Shown here in pieces: positions 34,806 through 47,156 of a stretch of 64,000 bases of DNA (position 1 is the first letter of the stretch; every line of letters starts with the position of its first letter). This DNA is from Dicyema japonicum. Its lineage: Eukaryota; Dicyemida; Rhombozoa; Dicyemidae. Under the pieces are notes generated by a model, which did no database searches, was not told the origin of the DNA, and saw only the letters and a program-made list of their open reading frames with translations. The stretch covers positions 692,042 to 756,041 of the forward strand of contig RDEW01000014.1 in the NCBI GenBank assembly GCA_011109175.1, in the 5' to 3' direction. The translations under genes were made by a program, and so were the position numbers.

Positions 34806-35194
34806 TTTACTTTAACTTCTTTCTCGGTGTATCCGGGGTTAATAAATACTACTTACCTCTAGACCTTTCTCCTCTTAGAAGAGGAGTCGTTGACCTGAAC
34901 CCCATCCGTTTTTACCAACATGCTCTCCAACGTTTTTTGGAGACAACGGATTAAATCTATGATCTAGTTGGTGCGTCGATTGTGATGGCTCCAAGTGATA
35001 TTTATAAGCCTTGAAAACGACACCGTCTCACGTCAAAACAATAGGAATGACTTCGATTGGAGGACAAAATTATATTTTTATCAAAGATTTAGAAAATTGC
35101 ACCTTTCAGTTTTAAGAGGTTTTTTAGAACGCGACGTTTGCGCATGATTATGCATTTTGTGATTGTCCTCAAAGAGATTATTATTGTTATCAAA
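34806..35194. other. No gene seen
   Basis: Intergenic DNA without signature. Confidence 0.4.
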
Positions 35195-35625
35195 AAGCAG
35201 TCCCGAGAAAACATAAAATTAGTTAAGTTTCCCTTGTGCCGTATTCCGAATCATTCCGTCAGCTTTGACCATGATCTTCCGTTGTGCACTAGTTCTCTTA
35301 GGTAGTCCAGGTCGTCCGCCATTTCCATTATAATATCAGACGATGTCCACACTCTTGTACGTAGTGAATCAGGTCCTGATGGACTGCAAATCCGAGACCA
35401 TAATGTCAGCAAGGCCGACGGGAGAGCATAGAGGTGGAATTTTCCAAACAGTCTTGTATATTGCACGGTCGTTTTTGTCTCTTGTAGACAGAGACGTCAT
35501 ATTTGTTTAGATCGCATGCCAGTTGGTGTTTCTTGTAAGGTTGCATAAGTCCTCTGCATTTGAAAGATCCAAGAGTGAACGGAGAAGTCGGTAAGGAATA
35601 CGAATAAGACATAGTGCAATAGAGG
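35195..35625 (-). mobile_element. Short LINE-B-derived element, copy 2
   Basis: Minus-strand frames 35406-35612 (LGSFKCRGLMQPYKKHQLAC) and 35251-35466 (MADDLDYLRELVHNGRSWSK) repeat the join seen at 462-925. The nucleotide match extends into both flanks ('gagaaaacataaaattag', 'gtcgtcaccacctcaacc'). The copies differ by small indels, so they are old. Confidence 0.75.
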
Positions 35626-36738
35626 TGTCGTCACCACCTCAACCAGAAAAAATATTAGTTCAAATCCTTTTTAAATATTCATTTAACTATTTCTGTATAG
35701 TTCAAAAGGCTAAGGGACAACTCACCTGTAGGCGACTTCGAGAGTGTATCTCGATAGCTATCAAAAAAATTAAAAATTATTCCAAAGACCAAGAGAACCA
35801 AACTAACTAACTCTTTGATCCTGACTCGTTCCAGCGTTCCATAACTTGTCTCCAGGTAACGACATTGTCTCCGGAGAAAGAATAGTGGATCCTCTTGATG
35901 CCGGCCAGGCATTGGGCGTCTCCTCAGTAAGGTGGATCCAATGACATCATCGAAGGGAGGGAAAATTATAGCCACATAGCGCCACATGGCACCACGTGGT
36001 AAACGTTAGTTATTTATCTCGATAGCAATCGTCAGAGGAAACATTATGGTCATTCAAACCTCCCTAAATTAAGTGCTCTTTTTAACATTTTTTAATAAAA
36101 ATAAATAAATGATTTTTCAATTCTTAATAATATTTCGGATCGAACTAATTGGGATTAAAAAAAACTTTAGAAATTTTCTTATATTCTTTACCATTTTGAT
36201 ATTGTTATATCTTAACTACAGAACTTTCAGTCGCAAAATGTGCGATCACCAATTTTGGATTTTTCTTTCTTTGTTCCTTTATGTTATCCCCAAAAACTCA
36301 CTCCAAAAGCTCAAAGTATTCGATAATCCGTCACTTAGGGAGTAGTCGTCGACTTCCTAATTCAAAAGAACATCTAAAGATGCAATTCGCATGCCAGGAA
36401 ATACTAGATGCATATACATCCCTTTTTTGAGAACACTCTGTCAACTCAAATATTGAACCACTTACTTCGCGGTGTATCTTGCTTTTTGAAAATCTATTAC
36501 TATCAAACGTCTTACGAACCTCAAATTCAATGACCAATTCTGTGAACAAACAATTCTATCCGTCTGCCACATTGGGTTTGATGTCGGCTTCCCTCAGATC
36601 TAGCTGGCCTCATATTCCTCTCTTCTTGGAACTATATTCAATCTTTAGTTAAGATGATTGATTTTTCATCCCCTTAAACTGAGTCACTACGGATTACTCA
36701 GATGTGGATAATTTTTTAAGTATTAGTCCTGTTATTAT
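35626..36738. other. No gene; contains a dispersed repeat
   Basis: 36020-36085 matches 31065-31130 in diverged form. Frames at 36109-36345 and 36331-36549 are AT-driven or unrecognisable. No gene is supported. Confidence 0.4.
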
Positions 36739-36739
36739 T

Positions 36740-38670
36740 ATTTAAGCACTTCACAAGAGCCATACTAATTATAGCCCCGCATGTGCAGCAAAAGAAACAT
36801 GGTTATATGTCATCCTTTTCCATGCTCCTCTGTTCCTAGCCAAGGCTCTCATTCTGTCCAGGTCGTCGGCATTTGTTAGATTTTTTTTATACTGACCAGG
36901 TCTTTTTATAAGACTATTGGCAGTGTTGTTCTTGGTCTTCCCCGATAGCGGCCTTCTTGACTAACATAGTATGTTTCCATAGATATGTTCGGTGGGTAAG
37001 TTAATTCCATCCTCAGCACGTGTCCGAAGAGCTCCATCGGGATTCCAGTACTTCTAAGCTGATAGGTCTAGTGCTGCATCTCTTATATAAAGCATTCCTA
37101 GATATTCTCGTAGGTCAAGTATTTCCTGTTATTTTTCTCAGCTGACCTCTGTGGAACGAGTCTAGTTTTTCATATCCGCTGATGAGGTCGCCCAAGTTCC
37201 AGCGTTATATAAAAGTACGGGTTTTATGAATGAGTCGTATAGTAGGATTCTCATTTTCGTGTCGATGCCTTTTTGATTGAGCCATAAATTCTTCAGTTTA
37301 TATAACGCAGCATTGGCTAGAGTTTTCCTACGTAAAATATCTTCGCTATCTCCCATAAGTGAACCGAGTTTCTTTACTTGTCGCCACTTCTCTTCTAGGA
37401 CGTTACTCATCCTTCTTATCTCTGTGAGTTCTGTTTTTCTCTGTTCACAGTAAGAAACCATTTCCCTAGTACATCTGGTGCTTTTTCTAATAGGTTTTCC
37501 AGGACCTCTTTGTCTTCAGAAATTAGGTCTACATCGTCCGCGTAGATTACTTCTTCCGTCTTTCCTTGGTATGACGGTCTAAGTTCCCTCATAGCGGCTT
37601 CCAAATAAATTGTGAATAGTAGAGGAGAAAGAGAGTCTCCTTGTGGAGTGCCCGTATTTGTTTCAAATTTTCTTGAATAGGTTTTCCGACTCTCACAAGG
37701 AGCTCAGTGTTAGAAAGTAGAATTCGGATCATCCTTAGACTCGATTCATCAAGAAATCCGCCCAGTACCCCCATTAATTTGTTCCTGTTAACCGTATCAA
37801 AAGCTCTTGATAGTCAATTCCCAAAATATTGGTGGCGTTACGGTATCTTTGATATGTTGCACACCTCCATCTGTGACTCCAGACCGCATCAGCTGTGGAT
37901 CTCCCTTCTCGAAAACCACTTTGACTATCTGGTAGGTATTTGTAAGCAGTCCTTTTATTCGTTCAAGCACAATGTTTGCCAAGACTTTGCGTAATGAATT
38001 TAGTAGTATGATGGGTCGCAAATTTTCGAGCGGTCCTCTGTTTTTGTTAGTTTTTTGTATGGGGATTAGTAGTCCCGTACCCAGAGGTAGAGTTGAGTTA
38101 GTTGAAAACATTTCATTTAGTAGTGTAGCGATTTTTTCAAAAAGGAGGTCAGGGCCGTATTTCAGTAGTTCTGGGTTTATCGCATCTGGTCCGGGGCTTC
38201 TGTTATTCTTGAGTTTTCGGCAGGCCGTTTTGATTTCCTCGGCCGTGATTGGTATCTTAAGGGGTCTTGGCCTTCCATCAAATGGGTGGATTTCTATGGT
38301 TTTGATGTTGAAAAGCTTCTCAAAGTGAGCCGCGATGGCTTCAGTTTGTTCTTTGGTGTTCAGTATCAGCTTACCGTTCTCGTCTTTTATGGTTAGTCGA
38401 CTTCGGTTTGTTCGCCGCAGCAAACGGGCAGCGACGTACACCTGTGCGTTGTCTTTCACTTTGTTTACTTCTTCTATACAGGAGGCTATTTCTTCTATGA
38501 AAAGCTTCTTGTTCAGACCCTTTATTTTTCTTCTGACACGTTGTCTTTCGCCTTGAAGGGCTTTTATCGCATTAGTGTCAGTGGCATTTGATTTTCTCAT
38601 ATTTATTTCTTTTAGACTTTTCGCAAGCTCAGGAACATCTGGATGAATAGCCTTCAGGTGCATTTTACTA
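36740..38670 (-). mobile_element. LINE-B, 5'-truncated RT and tail
   Basis: The longest frame (37797-38663) has NNRSPGPDAINPELLKYG and GPLENLRPIILLNSLRKVLA. After a break, 37416-37604 has EEVIYADDVDLI with the catalytic YADD intact. 37162-37461 holds KKLGSLMGDSEDILRRKTLA and LLYDSFIKPVLLYNAGTWAT, and the tail NADDLDRMRALARNRGAWKR ends near 36750. No endonuclease; truncated at about 38670. Confidence 0.9.
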
Positions 38671-38965
38671 TTCTCCCTTTTGCCAAGACATGCTTCAGCA
38701 GCTTCGTTGATGGTGTGGGTTCGATTAGTCCTGTTGTGGGTTCGATTCTCAAATCGCTACGTACCTGGTCAAATAATTTTTTATTCCTCTTTGCCTTTTC
38801 CGAATTCTATGGGCATTATGTGATGTTCTTGTCATATGTACCCAGTGCTGGCCGATATCAAAAAAATTTTTAACTTCCCTTTCCACTGAATGAATTTCAC
38901 AATGGCGGACGTTTTTTGGAAGGGATGCATCATACTCCGACCCTGGGTACTGAATATAATAATAC
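38671..38965. other. No gene seen
   Basis: Spacer between LINE-B and SINE-1. No signature. Confidence 0.35.
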
Positions 38966-39180
38966 TGCACTTTACGCAAAGCCATATTACCTATAGCTCC
39001 TCCCAAATAGGAAACACACTTTATTCAAGTGAAGAACAGTTATCATAACTAATCGTAGAGGGAGAACCAAGGACTGCTCTCCACTTCTTTTTTCTTTTTG
39101 TTGCATGTGAATTCTTTTTTAGACGACCCAGTTCCGCAGTGTTCACTAATGACGGCGTCACTTGTCTAGCCAACTACTGG
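38966..39180 (-). repeat. SINE-1, head-truncated copy
   Basis: On the minus strand it runs from the body ('agtgacgccgtcattagtgaac') through 'gaagtggagagcagtcc' to 'ataactgttcttcacttgaa' and the 'ggagctataggtaatatgg' end. The tRNA-like head is missing. Confidence 0.8.
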
Positions 39181-39229
39181 ATATACTCTAATATATGTTA
39201 ATTAACTCAACCTATCTTAGTTAGTTAGC

Positions 39230-39865
39230 TAGTTAAGTAACCCCAGACTCACTAGCTTGTAGAAGGTCAGCAGCTAGTAAGTAAGAGGCAGCAGATGTTG
39301 ATCGCTCCCATAGATCGGTCAGTCCCGGCATTGTGGAAAAACGTTGTGCCAATTCTTGACATTGAAATAGGTCAAAAGGGACAGAGAATATCATATGTTG
39401 GTAGATGTGGGTGGTGCCCACATCGTAGACGAGCCAGGTTTACTCTGACGTCCCTTGGAAGAGAGGATTCTGATTGGTCTATTGGAGGAGGGGGTCGTTG
39501 TAGTATTTTATTGTCTCCGAGTCTTCGGATGATTCTCGTAAAAACAAAATCGTGTATCTGTTTCAGACGACTCCTGTCATTGGGGCTGGAAGGATGGATG
39601 ATAACATTCAAGACAGGTCACTGGTTGTCATAATTTTCCTTTTGTTTTGCGGTTTGCATAGAGAGTGGCAGGGATGTTCTAGGCTGTAGGCTTGGAAGAA
39701 GAACTGCAGGGCTCTCATTTCTAGATGGTCTCCAATTGGGAGGATCTTTGAATCCCAATGTAGATGATCAACAGGAGTTGATCTGAGACATCCAGTAATT
39801 GTCCTAAGCGCGATGCTTTGTACTTTTTGTAGTTTGTCAATAGAAGTAAGAGAGGCATTTTAGTT
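39230..39865 (-). mobile_element. LINE-D 3' region, second copy
   Basis: Minus-strand codons give ASLTSIDKLQKVQSIALRTI, TGCLRSTPVDHLHWDSKILP, then RVNLARLRCGHHPHLPTYD and LTDLWERSTSAASYLLAADL. It is co-linear with 15684-16414 and shares its frame breaks near the Cys/His tail. That suggests related source copies or a natural gap there. Confidence 0.85.
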
Positions 39866-42255
39866 TATCCTTTAAAATAATTTCTTAATATTTTAATAAA
39901 TAATTTAATTATTTAAATTAGCACAAACTCGTGCTCATAACGTTTTGATGTAAGGCACATAAAATTGCCTTCTTGATTGGATAGGTTTCGCTTGTGTGCT
40001 ATATTATCATTTGCACATTTTAATACCTTCTACTTGAAGGCTATGCTTATGTGTTACATTAATAATTAGTTTAATAAAAAATCATAGTTGCCGACTCGAA
40101 ATATTTATGACAGAAATTTTTATAACATAATTTTTTCAAGGATAGACTATTGTCACAGAATTAAGTGAGTATTAAGAGAATAAATAATTGATCATCAATA
40201 TAAATTAACTAAAAGATCTACTGGGTTTTTCAGACGTCATGATTTCTGAGTGTAGCTAGTCGTCCCTGACTCTTAAAAAAGACTTCTTGTTCTTCTTACT
40301 AGTTGTCAATAGCACAGAACGTGAACGTGAACGGATGTTTAAGATTTTGTTAACATATTTGTAGTTGAGTGTTTTATATGTAGATTTCAGCAATATGTTT
40401 CAATTTTAGATTTTACAGGTCAAATAAAGAAAACAAAAGTTCAATTAAAATTTAAGATTTGATTGATAATCGAATCAGTAGTTTTTCCGCTTTGACTTTA
40501 GGATTGAAAAAATCTTGTACAAGTCAAAATGTCATAAAAATTCAATATTCGTTAATAAACTACGATTTAGCTTAATTTTATGATTGAACATTTAATTTGT
40601 GCAAAATTATAACCATAACGACGCTAACCTCTACCAAATAGATTACATACTGTTAATAGTATTTGCCTTCAATATTCAAGTCTACAAGTGACCAGCCATC
40701 GAAGACAACAAGATACTGGAGCGCAGACCTCTTGACATTAGCGCTTCAGAATTACTTCTTCCGAGTGGTGTCAGAGTGAAACTTGCTCGTTTATGATGCG
40801 GACATCATCGTCTCTGACTGGGATAGAAATTCGGGATCTCTCTGCCTGTACTGGACCATTAGGGCTCGACGTGAATAATGGATCTCTGGGAGAGTCCTGT
40901 CTTGGTGAACAGTTTACTAGAATGTACTTTAAGAAAAGTGATTAGCGTAATCACATAAGGCGAGTCCTAGGAATTGTGAAACCTGAGTTAACGAGTACTA
41001 GGAATTTTGAACAATTTTTTGATGGTCTTGGGTTTAATAAAACCAAAATTATACATTGATTTCCAAATTTTTTGAAATCAAGTCAATTTCTTAGTTATTT
41101 ATCAAAGTGCTACTTTATTTCCTTCAAAACCTCCAGTGATCCGAACAATCATTAAATTTGTTACCGAAGAAATTGGAATAACTATGGAAAAACGCTTTAT
41201 GGACTTACTAAAGCGTCTATAAAAGGCGGAAGAGTTTTCATAGTGGAAATCTTCAACAGCAGAGTTGTCAGGGGAAAAAGTAGAAAGACCTTTTTCAACC
41301 ACTGTATCGTGCCAGGACTCAATACTTCACGGATGGGATCCAGTTGACGAGAAAAATTCATAAAACATCATCAGACACCATCGTACAGCCAAGAAGGCCA
41401 GTGCACTTTTTAAATTTGGTCATGTGTGGGTCATGGCGTAATACTATCACATGCTGTTACACGAAAATTAGAATTGTAAAGCCTTCATTGAAGATATCAT
41501 AAATGCTGAAGTGAAAAGTGCTAAATCTCTTCTTCAGACTGATGTGGAACCGACCACTTAAACCAACTATTCTGTGAACTTAGATTTTGAAAAGTTAATT
41601 ACAAAATGGATAAGTCTGGATTTCCGTTCTTATGTCTGATCTTGTAGTTCTCTGTTTTACCCTTCTTTGTTTTTTCCTTTCCTTCTCTGTTGAACCAGAA
41701 AATTACCGACATAACCATAATTAAAAAAATCAGGTGATCCCGTCGTCCCTCAGAAGTCTTCGCATGCTCAGACATGAAGGAAGTGCCATCCAGGGGGAAC
41801 TCTTCTGGATTGTTGGTGACTAATGATTCTTGGAGCCAAAGGAAGAGGAGGAACAGAAAAAACAAATAAAAATCTTCAATTCAAGTAGCATCACACTAAC
41901 GTTGGCACCACGTGACATAGTTGTTTAACTCTGAGTATTAGGATTAAATCCTCGGACGTTATCTCCTTCATCATTATTCTTCATGGAATGGAATCAGCGA
42001 AAAAGACGAGGGGGTCACGTATGCATTTAAGAGAATTTTTAATGTACTTCATGAACAAGGACTTGAAAGATTTTTTAATATATCCTTGATAAAGCAAATG
42101 AGCGACACCACAACAGGTGAACCGCATGACACTCCCTTCTCATTCTCCTTTCAGAAAAGTCCAAGAGAAACCATGGCCGCGGTTCCCTGTGTTTCTGCAA
42201 AGAACCAAGAAATCCATTGAGCAATGCGGTAATAATTGATTTGAACCATTGAATA
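39866..42255. other. No gene seen
   Basis: Over 2 kb without a gene I can support. Frames at 41102-41302 and 41599-41865 (minus) have no family signature. A GTGATCCCGTCGTCCCT motif near 41734 resembles LINE-A ends. Confidence 0.4.
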
Positions 42256-42280
42256 ATAATTCACGTTAAGTGAAAGCTTG

Positions 42281-43008
42281 TCCATTCAAAATGGCATCTA
42301 TTCAAAGGCCTTCAATTAATTTTGTCAAGTTTTAGACAATTTCACTAAAAAAATCACGAGATTTTACTAAAACGACATCCTTAGGTAAAAAAGTCATCTT
42401 TTTAAAAATTATAAAAATTGATTTTAATTTGTCTTACTAGTAAATAGAACAGTTTACTAGGTTTTCGACATCTTTAGGTAAAAAGGTATCTTTTTTAAAT
42501 CTTATAGAAATTGATTTTAACGGGTCCGATGGTTAAGTGGCACATTTTATCATGGTCCTCGACATCTTTAGGTAAAAAAGTCATCTTTTTTAAATCTTAT
42601 AAAAATTGATTAATGGGTATGTAGGACATTTAATAAACTGCACGACATCCTTTGGTTAAAATGTCGTATTTTTTAATATTTTTATTTTTATACAACTTTA
42701 GAATGAAAGATTTATTTTATACAGGAGAAAAGGAAAATAATTATAAATGTTAATAGAATACATATTCTATTAAATTGAATATATATGATCAATTCCATAA
42801 TAAGCAACATTTGTTCTATAAACTTGGAGGACTTTCGTAAAATATGGCACTTAACCATAGGAGCCGTTAAAATCAATTTTTGTAAGATTTAAAAAAGATG
42901 ACTTTTTTACCTAAAGATATCAATCACAGTGTAAAATATCTCGTGTTGTTTATTGATGAACTTGTTTAAAACTTGAAAAAAATAAATTGGAAGCCATTTT
43001 GAATGGGA
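42281..43008. repeat. Fold-back element with internal ~90-bp repeats
   Basis: The left end 'ccattcaaaatggc' is mirrored at the right end (complement of 'gccattttgaatggg' at 42993-43008). The arms stay similar for over 150 bp, including 'taggtaaaaaagtcatctt'. The left arm also contains direct repeats starting at 42373, 42466, 42560 and 42643 (spacings 93, 94, 83), each beginning 'cgacatc(c/t)tt'. No protein is encoded. Likely a non-autonomous DNA transposon of fold-back type; a CCATTC-type palindromic end is seen but no clear target duplication. Confidence 0.7.
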
Positions 43009-43029
43009 ACCGTGAAAAGAGTTATTAAA

Positions 43030-43215
43030 CATAGAAGAGATACGGTCACCACGTGGGTCTCAATGCCTACCTGTACAAGACCGGGGAGGCAAAGTCTCCA
43101 TTCCGCCCTTCATGTAATCTTGATGATCACGAAATAGATCAATTTTTCTCGTTCTCAGACCCACCTTTCCCGTGTGGGATTAACCTTTTGGATTTCTGGG
43201 AACGTCCCTCATTGG
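43030..43215 (+). mobile_element. LINE-D-like C-terminal fragment
   Basis: RYGHHVGLNAYLYKTGEAKS, PFRPSCNLDDHE and NLLDFWERPSLV match in order the GHH...C..C...DLWERP tail of LINE-D, on the plus strand. It sits just after the fold-back element. Confidence 0.65.
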
Positions 43216-43725
43216 TATGCTTTTGTTAACCACCGATTTCCCTCACTTAAAATTACCGGGAGAAAGAGATTCAGTAATTTGTTAATAATGGTTCTTAAAT
43301 ACTCTAATTGAGTTATTTGGGGCCACATGACATCTGGAGCGATTTGACGCGCGTCCTAATGGTCGACACCTTACTTTATGCAACGAAAATGTGGTTAATA
43401 ACTCAACAGCGTCCCAACTAAGTGAGTCGAGCGAATCCGACAAGAATAGGATCCTGTATTGTTTTTCTCGTTGAGCATGGTATTATCTCAAATTTTAAGG
43501 CTGTTTCAATGTATCTGAGAATGATAAAGGGAGACGTTTGGCATGTTGATGCCCTTATGATTTTTCGTTATCGTTAGAGCAAAAATACTTCAAGAAGAAT
43601 GGACCCGAAATTAGGTGCTAAAAATCTGTTGGTGGTTTCCTTATTTACTATTTAAAACGAAGAAAGGTTTAATAATTTCTTTGAAAAATGTCCCAATATG
43701 AACGAAGCTCACCAAGCATCAACAT
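43216..43725. other. No gene seen
   Basis: Spacer downstream of TBCB. No coding frame or repeat recognised. Confidence 0.4.
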
Positions 43726-43729
43726 AAAC

Positions 43730-44527
43730 TCAGATCTCCTCATCATCAAAATCATGAGGAGGAAAGTCCCCAATGGTGACGTCACTTGGGCGAACAAACC
43801 CTCCATATTTGTCCTCACACTGAAAATATCTTTTACCCCCAACACTAAAGTAGTAGACTAAAGCTACCTTCCGTCGTTTTTACCATAAGGCAAATCATAA
43901 ATAATTCCAACCCAGTAACCATTCGAGAACTCCGTCGAACCTGAAATACAACAAAACGATTACCTTTAAACGCGACAGTCCCGAATCGAGTGGGCTGTCC
44001 CGAAACTTTCACTTTGCACCTAAACTTTAATTTTTACTGAAAACCGGTCATTAATGTTAATTTTTTCCAGCAATTCCTCGTTGTGTGACTTTTTTATCTG
44101 ATCGTCCTCAGAGAACCGACCAAATTTATTCTTCATCTTGAATTGCAGTAAACTTTCCCCTCGACTCTCATATGCCTCTTGGGGGAGTTCGAACTTTTCT
44201 ACCTCATCTTGCAAAATATTCACAGCGGTGGACTCAACCTTAATAAAAACAGTCAAAATACGTCCAAAATCATGTTATTTTGTATGTCCAACGTATTTAA
44301 AATGACAGAATCGTCGTTTAAATTGTAAAGAACCACATTTTCATCGGTTTTTAGAGTCAGAGTCATGTCCTTTGAATTTATAGCCACTATCAGTTCTAGT
44401 CTGTTCTATTTGATTTTAGTTGATTACTTACTTTAAGTTCATTAACTGTTATATGAGTCGGAAAGGTTTTTTTATATTCAAACAAAGTCGAAGCATGTTT
44501 GATTGAAAGATTTACGTAACCAGACAT
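43730..44527 (-). CDS. TBCB: Tubulin-folding cofactor B, six exons
   Basis: Cofactor B captures alpha-tubulin from the chaperonin and, with cofactor E, helps build and take apart tubulin dimers in the cytosol. The N-terminal ubiquitin-like domain starts [20 protein letters not shown] and continues [14 protein letters not shown]. The coiled-coil part is [15 protein letters not shown], then [12 protein letters not shown]. The C-terminal CAP-Gly domain has [38 protein letters not shown] and [18 protein letters not shown]. The end DFDDEEI keeps the acidic D-E-I terminus typical of the family. Introns: 44406-44431 (26 nt), 44239-44261 (23), 44020-44044 (25), 43941-43963 (23), 43847-43869 (23). Every one restores family alignment exactly. 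About 225 residues, near normal length. Full set of domains, so probably functional. Confidence 0.95.
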
Positions 44528-45350
44528 GGCGACGAAATTTTATTAATAAAATTAAATTATTAATTATTTTTGATTTCATAAAATTTAATAAAAATAAATC
44601 TCTAAAATATTTCTTTATTGGAAATTGTTAATTAATTTTTTTACCTTAAAAAAATTAATTAATTTTATTATTTTTCTAAGAATTTTTTACAGATTGTTTT
44701 TATTAAAAAATATAAAAAACTGTTAATTAAAATATTAACATTTCTATATTTAACAACCACATTAATCAAATAACAGTAAATAAGGAAACCAACAACCACA
44801 TCTTAAGTTCTAATTTCGAGTCAATGCCACGTTCCATTAAAACAGTCCCCTCTATAAAAAATCCTTACAAGATACCCAAGTTATGACCTACGCCATCCTA
44901 TATGAGAAAAAATCAATGCGACTAATGCCATCCTATATGGAAAATCAATTAGCGATTTTATCGGATTTCTGCAGAGGAAGTCGATCGGGATGTCTTTTTT
45001 GGACTGATTGGTTGACCTTTCTCAAAATAGGCTTCCTGGTTCTTTGCAGTTTAGGTCCACTCTTAATACAAGTAGTTGATGCTGTTATGTTAGAGTCTAT
45101 ATTTTTCTTGGAAACTATTATCCACAAAAATCGGAGAGGCAGCATTGCTGAGACTATCTTTTTCAGCAAATACCATTGAGGAAATCAAACCGAAATAGAT
45201 TAAGATTGGTAACCATGCCTAGCCTTCGCATCGACAAATGAGTGCGGTGTGTGGTTCATGGCCCTTTTTTGTGCATCGCTCTGAACACTTTTGGACAACT
45301 ATTCACACGAATAAGAATCAACTTCCGGTTCGTGCTTAATATCTGCATGA
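44528..45350. other. No gene seen
   Basis: Upstream of TBCB is a very AT-rich stretch (to about 44760). The hydrophobic frame 44883-45179 matches nothing I know and overlaps an equally long minus frame. Confidence 0.35.
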
Positions 45351-45354
45351 GTTA

Positions 45355-45770
45355 CCGGCGCAGATGCGGGCAGATTGTTGACGTTTAAAAACAGCACTTC
45401 ATGTACTCTCCTGCCGATGGAGCGCTGAAAGAAATACGGGCACAAGGCTACGAATGAAGCAATTGCAGAAGGGATCTATCCTTTAAAACTAAAGCCCAAA
45501 GACATGACACCACAAACAAAATGCCTGACGGGACATACTCTTTTCCAGTAGATAGATGGGAATCCACTTGTTTCGATCGCTTCTCCATTACCAACCTCAC
45601 GCTGGCAGCTACTTATGCAAGATCAGCCTTAACGACAGCCGAAACTTTCAAAGAAAAAAATATGCAAACTTAAAAAGGCAATTCGTATTAAAATTCGAAG
45701 CAGCCAAAACCTCAGTGATTATAAAAACCCAAATCGCCTTCCTTCCAAAAAAGTAGACATCCGAAAGGAG
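45355..45770 (+). mobile_element. LINE-C C-terminal domain fragment
   Basis: PDGTYSFPVDRWESTCFDRF, then LAATYARSALTTAETFKEKK and YANLKRQF align block for block with the LINE-C segment PDG...W..TC.DTF...A..AENLKIKKY at 25590-25760. Frame-broken around 45470 and 45660. No RT remains nearby. Confidence 0.65.
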
Positions 45771-46019
45771 GATTGTCCGATTGCACGCATTTCCATACAT
45801 AAGGAAATCACGCTAATTACTTACTAATACATTTGTTGATTTATAGAGATGATGAGAGGCATATTTTTTCCTATTGATTTATCGATCGGTTAGTACAAAT
45901 CCCTAAATTTAAGGACACTTTAGATTATTTTCAGTTTAAAATGATAATTTTGAGAAAACAATGAAATTTATAACTACAGCTGATTTCAGATAACACATTG
46001 TATTCTCGTTAACTACTTA

Positions 46020-46960
46020 TGAAAGAAGGCCATCAGGAGATCCAGCCTCTCTTAGTATCGACCTCATCATTTTCTAGTGTTTCTCCAGGGAACCGACCCA
46101 TTCCCTGTAAGCCCGTTTTGAGAGATTTTTCGCGAAGACGAAATCGCCACCCGATTTCATCACGAAATCCTCGTACGAGGTTGCCTTTTTCATAACCCAT
46201 AAGTCGAAAGATGGTCTTGACGGCTTTGGACTGGTTACAATTAATCTTTTCAACATTTTATTTGGATAGGTTCGTTCCCCAGGCGACACAACCATAACTG
46301 ATGGTTGGCTCTATAAATTGGGTAAACGAGGGACCTAGCGTTGAATTGAACGATCGTTTAATTTGGAAAATAACATTTTTACAAAGTTGTTGACGGATTG
46401 ATTACATTCAACACATGTTCGCTGAAAGTCATCAGCGAGTCAAAGTTTACTTCAAGAATCTAGACAGTTCTTGTATGGGATTTGTTCTCTTTTCAAAAAC
46501 AGTTGGGAGAATAATTCGTCATTCTTTTATTTGATGTAAGAAAGAAGTCGAGGATTTCTCCGTGAACGTAGAAATACAGTTACATTCTAACCACATTTTA
46601 AGTCAGTCGTTGTAACTTGGTGGTGGCTATCAAAAAATTTTGTCTTTGCTCGCAAAGATGACATCGTCTGCATATGCGAGAGTTATTGAACTATACTAAT
46701 TGGTTGATCGTGCAAAAAGAGGTTAAAGAACGATGGTGGAAAAGGAGATCGTTGTGGCATACTGTTTGGAAGATATTTCTACGAGGGTTGACAACTTTTT
46801 CACTTCGGTAGAATTTCATTGTATTATCAAGTTCCTTTTTGTTGCTTTCAAATTTGTTGGACTTTTAGGATTTTTGACCTTCGATAGAGTCTTCCACATC
46901 ATTTGCTTGTTGATTGGAGAGGTGATCTTTATCCATTCGTCTATTTCTCTTTTCCAGGAA
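46020..46960 (-). mobile_element. LINE-E RT and tail, degenerate
   Basis: Minus-strand codons give ITLAYADDVIFASKDKIF (catalytic YADD, about 46660-46710), then after breaks TISYGCVAWGTNLSK at about 46260-46310. The last block matches RISYGCAAWETNLSNTNLRK at 53805-53865. A Jockey-like family distinct from LINE-A. Confidence 0.75.
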
Positions 46961-47156
46961 TAATTTTTGGACCTCCAGATCCGATGTCATCAGACGTTAC
47001 GTTCAGCCAGAAGGCCATTTTGTGATCAAATTTATTATTATTAGTTATAAAAATATTAATGTATAATACTAAATTTAATGTCATTTTTATTTTAGTTTTT
47101 TTTATTTTTAAATTAAATTTTAATATTTAAAACAGAACGTTGAGAATTTGAAAATT

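Noticed and set aside
42373-42660. Regularly spaced repeats that could suggest a CRISPR array
   Set aside because: The repeats are about 90 bp apart, diverged along their whole length, lack unique spacers and lie in a eukaryotic fold-back element.
44883-45179. Hydrophobic 98-codon frame that could be a membrane protein
   Set aside because: No family signature, an equally long minus-strand frame overlaps it, and no splice or context support exists.
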